Assembly (NCBI GenBank): GCA_026545765.1
Contig: CM048842.1
Location: 24,466,667 to 24,530,666 of the forward strand
Direction of reading: 5' to 3'
From: Plantago major
Taxonomy: Eukaryota; Streptophyta; Magnoliopsida; Lamiales; Plantaginaceae
Length of the DNA stretch: 64,000 bases
The position numbers and the translations under genes are program-made. The notes beneath the pieces were generated by a model that saw only the letters and a list, made by a program, of their open reading frames with translations, did no database searches and had not been told where the DNA came from. Positions 34,860 to 44,068 of this stretch are shown here, piece by piece (the stretch's first letter is position 1; every line of letters starts with the position of its first letter).

Positions 34860-37085
34860 ATGTCTTTAAGTGACGCCCCAATTCTCAAGCCAGAGAATTA
34901 TGAGAAATGGAAGAACAACATGATGCTCCACCTAGAAGCCATCAGTGACGAAATGATCGAAGTAATAAAGAATGGCTCAATAGTCATTCAACAACTCAAG
35001 CAAGTCATAGAGGTTTCTAATGGTAGAGACAGAGAACAAAGTGATGGGTCTTCACAGACAGATGCGTCAACCAGCGGGAGACCTGCCAGTCAAGTCATTT
35101 ACGAACCAAAGCCCAGAGAACTCTGGACATCGGAAGATGCCAAGAGAAATCGTTTGGATGGACAGGCTTGTAATATCATCATACGTTCTACTCTAGAGCA
35201 CATACAGTGTAAACTGTGGGGTGCAAAAATGGTGAAAGTGGCCTGGCAACTGATTGAAGAAATCTGTGCTGGCACTGCAAAAACAAAGGAAAATAAGTTC
35301 GAAGTTTTGAAGCTAAAATTCCAAAACTTTAAACAAGGTCCCTCAGAGACTCTTGAAGAACTAGATTTCCGGTTTACAACACTTATGAGTGACATGGCTG
35401 CACTTGGTGAAAGTAATAGATATACCCAGTCAGAAAAGATTAAAACCATTGTGAGAAGTCTTAATCATAACTGGGAACACACGAAGTTTTTCTACTTTAA
35501 CCAAGGAATGCCAGATATCACTCATGTGGAACTTTTCTCTCACCTTGCCACTGTTGACTATGAGATAACTCAAAGGGAACAAACAACTGTGAAGTTGCAG
35601 AGTGTTGCTCTAGTTGCTCAAGGAACTTCTGAAAAGAAGAAAGGCAAGGATATGACTGAGGATGCTCTTGCTGTAAAGCAAATGGGAAAATATATCAGTC
35701 GAGAAATTGAGAGAAGAAAAGTCAAAGAGAAGCTGAAAAAGCATCTAGGCTCAAACTATCACCAGTACAAAAATATGCAAAGCTCGCTGAACAAGTCAGC
35801 TCAAAAAGCATCAAGTACTGAGGAAGTAGAAATTGGAAATGATATCTGTTTCTATTGTCAGAAACCTGGTCATTTCAAGAAGGATTGTCCTGCCTTCAAC
35901 AAACTTAAGACAGGTGACAAGAAAGATAGAAGAATCTTCAAAAGAAGTCAAAGAGCTATGCTCACTAAAGAAAGGAAAAAGATTCAACTTCAACTGGATG
36001 CTCTAGATATTGAGTCTGATTCTGAGGATGAGGATTCAGATGATTCCACACTGCCTATGGTCAAAAGAAGTATGATTCAGATGATTCTGAGGATGAGGAT
36101 TCAGATGATTCCCCAGAAATATGCGGTGTTTCTCATGAAGTAATTGACTTTGGTCAAAAGAAGAAAGAAGTGTGTGGAATGGCTGAAGAAATCTTCCCCG
36201 ATATCTCCAATATTGAACCTTGTCTAATGGCTGATGAGGTAACACATACTTCCTGTTATACTTATGAAAGTGATGAAGAAGGAATCAAAGAACTGAAAAA
36301 TCTCAGAAAAGAAATTGATCTTTACAAAAGAGAATTTCTAATGTTCCGAGCTAGAGCCGTAAAATTCGAAGAAGAAAAGAATTCTCTTGCAAAGGAAAAT
36401 TCTCAATTAATCAAGATATCTGAGAAAAAATGATGCTGAAAATGCATTTCTCAAGGCTCAGATATCTGAGACCGAAAAGTCACATAAAGATGCAATGGCT
36501 AATCTTCAAAAGAAATATGAAGGTCTTCTTTTTGAGAATAAGGAACTCAAAAAGAAAGAACTATCTTTTCAATCTTATGCCAAAGCTAGTGACACTTTTA
36601 CTGAAGTACAATCTTATTTAAGAGATCCTTCAGAAAAGAGAGGACTTGGGCTGGACACACACACAGATAGTTCCACCACTCTGAATAAGAGTAATAAAGG
36701 ACTAACATTCGTCAGTGCTCAGCAAGGTGATTCCCAAATAATCTACAACATCGGTCAGAAAGCTAAGATTGCTGACAAAGGAAAGGCAGTTGCGACCAAG
36801 CCTTTGTGGGAAAAACAAGTCCAAAAGAAAACTATGGAAAATGTCTCTGAAAAGAAACATAACACTGAGAAGTGCAATTACCCACAGTGCTATGTCTCTC
36901 AAAAAGGAAAAATTGCAGGAGCTGGTAAATTTTCTTATGTCACGTTTTCTGGAAAGAAAATTGATCATCCAGAGACTAGCAAAGTCAAGAGAGATCTCGA
37001 CAAAGATCAAAGTGCTCGGAACGGTATTGGCTATAAAGCCATCGGGAAACAACTTGCTCACGAATACAAACAAGAGCAAGAATGA
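34860..37085 (+). pseudogene. Copia B gag
   Basis: Starts at 34860 (MSLSDAPILKPENYEKWKNN), 118 bp after the LTR. 427 codons are open: the N-terminal NYEKWKNNMMLHLEA, KLKFQNFKQGPSETLEELDF, TIVRSLNHNW and the zinc knuckle CFYCQKPGHFKKDC (residues 330-343). A 65-bp tandem duplication of an Asp/Ser-rich coding segment (36018 and 36083) shifts the frame; the ORF resumes at 36170 and again at 36495-37085 with coiled-coil sequence (ELKNLRKEIDLYKREFLMF). Gag forms the particle. The extended coiled-coil C-terminal region fits Sirevirus gags. Confidence 0.85.
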
Positions 37086-39160
37086 TTGTTAAAGGCTAGA
37101 ATTGGTCACAACAATTATCAGAAGTGGAAGATAAATCAAGCCACTGAAAATCTGAATGCCAGGGCTAGAAGAAATCTGGCTAGGAAGCGAAGTTTGCTGG
37201 AAAGCAGACTCAGAAATCTGACAGGTATCTGAAAGCACCAAATGGAGCACCTAGGTACACACCAAGGAAGAAAATAGTTTTTAACAACAATGATACCAAT
37301 CGTTTAACTAAGATTCCTCCTCATGTTCCTGTTAGACAAAAGAATGTTCCTAAGAAATTCATTCAAAAATGGATTCCTACTGGAAGATTCTTTAGTCCAG
37401 ATGGTTCCATTGTTGGTATGAGAACCTAATCTCCTGTTTCCTGTTTTGTGCAGAACACTCTAAAGACTAACTCAAAGTGGCATTTTGATAGTGGATGTGG
37501 GTAGCACATGACAGGAGACAAAGCAAATCTGATTAACTACAAAAAGTGCAATGATGGACCAATTATCAGGGTTGCTGGAGGAGATGAAAATCCAACCATA
37601 GGTTTTGGCAATATGAAATTCGGAGCCCTCACAATCTCTGAAGTACTTCATGTAAAGGGATTGAAATATAATCTCCTAAGCAAGAGTCAACTAGTAGACA
37701 CAGGGTACTCTGTCAAGATCAAGTCAAAACTATGTAAAGTGATTGACAATGAGTCAAAGCAGACAGTCTTGGTTGCAAGGCGTAAAGGAAATCTTTATGT
37801 TGCTGATTGGGCATCCGCTACAACCGAAGAATGTCTCATGGTGAGTCAATCTGGCCACACTGAAGAAAATTGGCTATGGCATAAAAGAATGAGTCACTTG
37901 AATATCAAAACTCTGAATAAGCTAGCCAAGAAAGAGTTGGTGGTTGGTTTACCGAAAATGGCATATAGAAAAGAAGGTGTATGCTCATCTTGCCAAATGG
38001 GAAAATAATTCAAAACATCTTTCAAGTCTAAGACTAGACATTCCAGTGAAAGTCCACTGCAATTGTTACATATAGATTTGTTTCAATCCTCAGTAACTAG
38101 TTATGCAGGAAAGAAGTATGGTTTGGTTGTTGTTGATGATTACTCAAGATTCACTTGGGTTGTCTTTCTCAAACACAAATTTGATGCAAGGGTTGAGATA
38201 CCTAACTTGCTGAATAAGCTCGAAGTCATGAAAAATGACAAGGTATCTGTAATCAGAACAGAGCATGCTACTGAATTTGTGAACCAGTACATCAAAGAGT
38301 TTTGTACCTGCAAAGGTATACAACATCAACTATCTTCTGTAAGGACACCACAACAAAATGGTGTTGCTGAAAGAAAGAATATATAGGACCCTAAAAGAAG
38401 CAGCAAGAACAATGCTTGCTGACACTGAAATAAGTGAAATCTATTAGGTTGAAGCTGTAAACACAACATGCTACACTCAAAATAGATGTTTGATTAACAA
38501 ACACCATGACAAAACTCCGTACGAGCTTTTCATTGGTAGACCACCTAGTATCAAACATCTAAGGGTGTTTGGTTGCAGATGTTTTGTTCTTAACAATGGA
38601 AAAGAATACTTGAGAACATTTCAACCAAAGGCAGATGAAGGAGTATTTCTTGGTTATTCTCTGAATAGCAAAGCCTACAGTATCTACAACAAAAGAACAC
38701 AAAAGATCGAAGAATCTATTCATGTAGTATTCTATGACGGAAACAAGAAAGTACTCTTGAATAATGATCTCTCAGATAGGTTCAAAGAACTAATGATTAA
38801 AGATTCTGAAAAAGGATCCTCAGAAGGAAACAATTCTATCATTCAAATAGAGGATGAGTCTGACAATGAAAAGCAACCTATGCTTAGTAACAACCAGATG
38901 ACTCTAAGACATGATGAAGAATTTCCTATGAGAATTCCAGAAATGGAACAGGTTACTGAAAACCTTCATCATGAAGAGGTATTTGAAAGAGAGTTTGCTG
39001 AAATGCAAGTTCCAGATATCTCTAACACTGAAAGAGTGTCAGATATCCATGGCATTTCCCATATGTCAGATATCTCAGATACTGCACAAGTATCTCATCA
39101 AGATCATATTGATCACATTCAAATCAAAATGATATTGATCCTACTAGTTCAAAACCCATT
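37086..39160 (+). pseudogene. Copia B protease and integrase
   Basis: PR motif WHFDSGCG*HMTG (active-site D-S-G, with TAG at 37502), then GLKYNLLSKSQLVD. The integrase zinc region starts LWHKRMSHLN and ends CSSCQMGK (TAA at 38006, likely CAA). The core has LLHIDLFQSS (first Asp), VVVDDYSRFTWV, then IRTEHATEF where copia integrases have D in place of the E, and TPQQNGVAERKN (Glu). A frameshift near 38385 follows. From 38490 come KHLRVFGCRCFVLNNGKEYL and an acidic linker with repeated VSDIHGISHMSDISD. Catalytically suspect as read. Confidence 0.85.
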
Positions 39161-40716
39161 ATGAAATGGATAAGAAATCATCCTGCAAAGGATGTGATTG
39201 GTCCCATAGACCAAGGAGTTAGAACTAGAAGAGTAATCGCTGAAAATGCATGTTGTCTCTATGGATGTTACATCTCAAAAATTGAACCAAAGACAATAGA
39301 AGAAGCATTAAAGGATCAAGATTGGATCTCTGCAATGCAAGAAGAGTTGGATCAATTTGAGAGAAACAAAGTCTGGAAACTGGTTCCATTTGCTGACGGA
39401 ATATCTGTAATCGGAACCAAGTGGGTTTTCAGAACCAAAATGAATGAGTCTGGTGAAATAACCAGAAACAAAGCTAGGTTGGTTGCCAAGGGATTCACCC
39501 AGACTGAAGGACTAGATTTTGATGAATCTTATGCACCAGTTGCAAGATTGGATGCAATAAGACTCTTTCTAGCTTTTGCAGCTCATAATGACTTTACAGT
39601 TATTCAGATGGATGTCAAGAGTGCATTTCTAAATGGTGAACTGGCTGAGGAAGTCTATGTTGAGCAACCACCAGGTTTTGAAGTTCACTCAGAAAGTAGG
39701 ATGATCTATAAGCTTCAGAAAGCTTTGTATGGGCTGAAACAAGCTCCAAGAGCATGGTATGATACATTGGCCAGATACCTACTAGAAAGTGGTTTCAAGA
39801 AAGGAGATGTTGATAAAACACTCTTCACATTGAACTATGATGGGAAACTACTTTTAGTTCAAGTATATGTTGATGAAATTATATTTGGATCTAAAGACAA
39901 GCAACTTTGTGAAGACTTTGCTGAACTCATGAGATTTTGAGATGAGCATGATGGGAGAATTGAATTACTTCCTAGGGCTGCAAGTCAAGCAACTCAATGA
40001 TGGAATATTCATTAGTCAAACAAAGTATGCAAAGGATATGCTCAATAAGTATAGGAAATTGATTGGGTGTCTACTATACCTCACTGCAAGTAGACCTGAT
40101 ATTCAATATGCAGTTGGAGTGTGTGCTAGATTTCAGACAAATCCAATGACGTCACACTACAACAATGCTATGAAGATATTAAGGTATGTAAAAGGTACTG
40201 TAGAAGTTGGATTGTGGTATCCAAAAGATAGTGGATTGAGTTTGGTTGGCTATTCAGATGCCGACTATGCTGGATCATTGCTTGATAGAAAAAGCACCTC
40301 AGGAACTTGTCAATTTCTTGGTGCTAGATTAATATCATGGTTCTGCAAGAAACAAAATTCAATTGCCACATCTACCACATAAGCTGAATATATTGCTATT
40401 GGATGTTGTGCTTCACAGATATTGTGGATACAACAACAACTCAGAGACTATGGACTCAATGAAGAAAAAAACTCCCATTTTCTGTGACAACACAAGTGCT
40501 ATTGCCTTAACTCAGAATCCTAAGTTTCATGCAAGAATAAAGCACATTAATATTAGACACCACTTCATCAGAGACCATGTTGAAAAAGGCAATATAGAGA
40601 TACTCAAGATTGGCACTGAAGACCAACTTGCAGATATCTTCACTAAGCCACTACAAGAATGTAGATTCTTAGCCTTAAGACACAGTCTTGGACTAATGGA
40701 TCTACCAAAGAACTGA
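39161..40716 (+). pseudogene. Copia B reverse transcriptase and RNase H
   Basis: [72 protein letters not shown] and [10 protein letters not shown], where the second Asp of YVDD is Glu. A frameshift at about 39940 and a deletion of about 33 codons relative to copia A (after AKDMLNK, 40048) follow. RNase [21 protein letters not shown], a TAA at 40380 (STT*AEYIA), then TPIFCDNTSAIAL and ADIFTKPLQ. The stop at 40714 precedes the spacer. Confidence 0.9.
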
Positions 40717-40770
40717 AAAAGTTCAGAGAAGAGATATATGAAGAAGATATCAAAGAAGAGAGAAAAGGTA

Positions 40771-40874
40771 TCTGGAACGGGTATCCAGAGAAGAGGAATC
40801 TGGAACGGGTATCCAGAAACTAAAGGCTAAAGGGTAAATTGGCTATTCAAAGATTTCTGAGACGGGTACTCAGA
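40771..40874 (+). repeat. Covarying inverted-repeat array after pol
   Basis: TCTGGAACGGGTATCCAGA at 40771-40789 and again at 40799-40817; TCTGAGACGGGTACTCAGA at 40856-40874. The 7-base loop ACGGGTA is constant while the two innermost stem pairs switch together (GA/TC to AG/CT). Copia A has about six and copia C at least three such units. Confidence 0.8.
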
Positions 40875-40891
40875 TATCTGGATCACTCAGT

Positions 40892-40912
40892 GAGGGGGAA
40901 CACAAAAGAGAA
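40892..40912 (+). other. Internal purine-rich tract between pol and ORF3
   Basis: GAGGGGGAACACAAAAGAGA. It is conserved in copia A (complement of 28282-28303) and degraded in copia C (near 63431). It resembles a second polypurine tract. The LTR also has TGAGGGGGAACAC, so it may simply be a shared module. Confidence 0.45.
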
Positions 40913-41497
40913 TAGTACAACTGTCTGCAGTCAACTACTCTCTTGAAATTTGTATTATTTCTATCTTTGTGTAAAACTTGGACAAATACCAAGTGTGAGA
41001 TAAATTCAGATGCAAACAGTGTTCTTGGTCATACAGAAACGTGATTCAGAAAGCTAATAGCCAAAATTCATTAAATGGGCACAATTACATTTGTTGATTG
41101 TGATCATTGCTGAAAAAGCAATGGTGATCCTTGATGAATTGAGCGATTGATCTTTACGGCAGAGATTAACTCTCAGTAAATAGTGGACTGTTAAAATTCC
41201 GACAGGGCCCACTATGCATTTAATGCCGAACAAGCTTTTACTCACGCCTGCCTGCAATTCACAGATACTTACACACAAAATTAATTTGTATGTATATGTC
41301 TGTGGAGGTTACATTGCTATATATATGAGATTTTGGCAAAAGAAATTACTTTCGCCTAATCCAACATACAGACTTGCACAAGAATAGCAAAAACTCTTCT
41401 TCAACCTCTGAAATCTCTGTTAGTTTTTCTAAAATGAATTACTAATCTCTCACCCAAATCTCTTTCTCGTTTTTCAAAAACTTCACTATTTAAAGAG
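40913..41497 (+). other. Copia B spacer and ORF3 upstream region
   Basis: No ORF supported. It is AT-rich, with a TATA-like box at 41318 and an A/C-rich leader (AACTTCACTATTTAAAGAG just before the ATG) shared with copies A and C. Confidence 0.6.
41318..41326 (+). promoter_or_regulatory. TATA-like box upstream of ORF3 (copia B)
   Basis: CTATATATATG, about 172 bp before the ORF3 ATG, followed by AGATTTTGG as in the other copies. Confidence 0.5.
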
Positions 41498-43339
41498 ATG
41501 GCTCCCAAACGTGCTTCTTCTCAGAAATCCCAAGCTACTACTAGTTCTGCTGTAAAGCAAGCACCAATGCTAGTTATAACAAACAATCGGTTGATCGGAG
41601 AATTCGACCCTGATCATTGGACTTCAAATCACAGGATGATTTGGGGTGGTGCCATGATTGAGGAATACCTGGTAGCTGCAATAGAAAACCAGACTGACAG
41701 GAAGTTGGTACTTGATATGCTTGAAAAGGCAAAAATCAAGGGCTTTCTATCTGCTTTTCCCAGTGGAGTTTCTTCACTGGATGTTCTGGAGTTTTACAAC
41801 AACTCCACAATTATTTCCAAGATCTCTGAAGGCACTGAGATAGTGTCTATCAAGACCAAAGTCCAAGGACAAGAAATCCTGTTGGACGAAACAACTTTCT
41901 GTGAGCAGTTTGAACTTCAAAATCTTGGAAAGGATTTTAAAATTGACACCAAGGATGAAGATCTCCTTGAAGGTGTGAAACAACTATACAATAATGTGTG
42001 TGATCTTGACAAACCAGACACACCCATCGACTTTAAGCTTGCTGACATAAGGACCAGACATCTTTTGGTCCACTGGGATGTGTTGGCATGTATCCTTCAC
42101 AGAGGCTTCGATGGTCTACAAGGAGGTGCTGACCAGATAAGCCAAGAACGCTGGATGATGTTGTTCTTGTTGAGTCAACAAGACAAGAGGCTGGAAAACC
42201 CTTTTAATTGGGGGAAGTACGCCTTCATGAAATTTGTGAAGAAGATACAAGGCTTTGAGCCTAAAATCGTTAAGGGCCTTGCTGAGCCAAAAGCCACAGT
42301 AAGCTATGGACTGAAAATTTGCTACCTACTGGAATGTCTTGGCATTGAGCTCAGAGAGACGACATATATTACCAACAGTAACCTACTCTACAAATATGAG
42401 TATACAAACATGATGAAAAAGGTTACAGGATCTCAGAAAGGTTCCAAGAAGCGAAAGACTGAAGAGGTATCTGAGGGAAAAGTTGCGACCAAGAAGCCCA
42501 GAACTTCACGGAAGAAGTCTGCTGGCAAATCAGAAGGCACACCCATTGAGGTTGTCGATTCCCAGATACCTGACGTCGCTGCAGATGAACTCATCGGCTA
42601 ATGATCAAGTAGATTCAGCAAGAGAAAGTGCTTTCAGAAATGTCAAGACTATTGCCGAAAGCCTTGCTGATGAACTCATAAATGCTGAAAAACATCAAAC
42701 ACTTTCTGCAGAAGCAGCAGGGATTGTTGATAACTCTGTTCCAGATTTCGATGACGAATCAGACGAGGAGAAGATCCCAGACCCCAAGGTTACTGAAAAA
42801 GTAACCAAGGCAAAGGGGAAGAACAAAAGGTCCAAGGTTGCTGAGAAAGCAACCAGCTCAAAGGTTGCAGAGCAAGAACCTATAGCAAAGGTTGTTGGTG
42901 CCAACACACCATCAGGGAAAGTCACGTATAAACAACTTCAAGAAGCCCTGATGAGTGGTGACCTAGTGTTGGTAGACGCTGATGTCAACACCACACTTAA
43001 AAATCTGGAAGAGCTCTCAACTGCTCAAACTTCGCCAGACAACCACAACAACCACAACCACAACAGCAAGTGGTTGATGAAATGGTAAATGAACTCCATT
43101 TCGACATATCGCCTATGCAACATGTCAAGAAAATCCTGCAAACAAGGTGTTCCCCAATTCTAGAGAGGATCAAACTAAGACACCGCCGTAATGATCAAAC
43201 AAGGGAGGCAACTGAGTCAGTCACTCAGGAAAGATCTGAAGTACCAGAAACTTCAAACAAAGGAGCCGTAATGGAACAGCAAGACCAAAGCATAGAAGGG
43301 TCACAAGTTCCAGAGACCAATCAGCCTGACAATGCTCAG

Positions 43340-43419
43340 GTAGCTGAATGGTTTAACACTCTACTTGTGAAATTTTATGTTCATCAATCTTGTTAGTTAT
43401 AAAAATTTCTTTGTTACAG
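43340..43419 (+). other. ORF3 intron 1 (copia B)
   Basis: CTCAG|GTAGCTG donor and TTTGTTACAG acceptor, 80 bp, contains TAG in frame. The homologous intron is at 60857-60939 in copia C. Confidence 0.75.
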
Positions 43420-43524
43420 GCTGAATTAGAAACAAAAGAACAAGAGGAAGCTGAAAAGCTTGCCTCAGAGACTGAGAAGGAGGCTACTACCTCACCTCTT
43501 AAGGATCCTGAGCCTGTGCTACAG

Positions 43525-43603
43525 GTGATAGAGAATTCCCTAAGACATTACTTTTCAGATATTTGTTAATTCACTTAACTAATCAAGTGGATGTTTCTAA
43601 TAG
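43525..43603 (+). other. ORF3 intron 2 (copia B)
   Basis: CTACAG|GTGATAG donor and TTTCTAATAG acceptor, 79 bp, contains TAA in frame. It is flanked by phase-0 exons. Confidence 0.75.
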
Positions 43604-43711
43604 GCTCCAACTGAGAAGGAAAATGATAAGGCTGAGAAGCCTAACTCAGCAGAGAATCAACCAGAGACTCACAAAGTCTCTGAGGAACAAGTATCTGAGC
43701 CATCTATTGAG

Positions 43712-43714
<3 letters not shown>

Positions 43715-43774
<60 letters not shown>

Positions 43775-43843
43775 CAGATACCTATAATCTTCAAAGATAA
43801 ATCTCTGATCATTTTTCTCAAACTAACACTTTCTACTTAACAG
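43715..43843 (+). other. ORF3 intron 3 with (TA)n expansion (copia B)
   Basis: GAAG|GTATATAT donor and TTCTACTTAACAG acceptor, 129 bp. About 55 bp are a (TA)n run (43716-43771) absent from copies A and C, whose introns are 80-84 bp. Confidence 0.75.
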
Positions 43844-43991
43844 GTTCAAAAAGAAGTAGAAGTTGTGGGAATTGCCCATAATCCCACAACAAATGGGAAT
43901 TGATGAGGCATCAAAGCCTTCATCACGAGAAAAATTTCCAGAGACTGCACAAGTCTCTGAGCAACAAGTATCTGAGCCTCCAATAGTGGAG

Positions 43992-44068
43992 GTAATTGAC
44001 CTCTCAGATATCTGATTTTGTAAATAGAATTTTTCTTGATAAAATTTCCTAAGTGTTATGATTCTCAG
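43992..44068 (+). other. ORF3 intron 4 (copia B)
   Basis: GGAG|GTAATTGAC donor and TGATTCTCAG acceptor, 77 bp. Copies A and C have a GTAAGT donor here. Confidence 0.75.

Noticed and set aside
41498-42601. ORF3 as a true viral envelope protein
   Set aside because: No signal peptide or transmembrane helices are visible in any copy, and basic patches and coiled coils suggest an intracellular protein. 'Envelope-like' is only a label of position.
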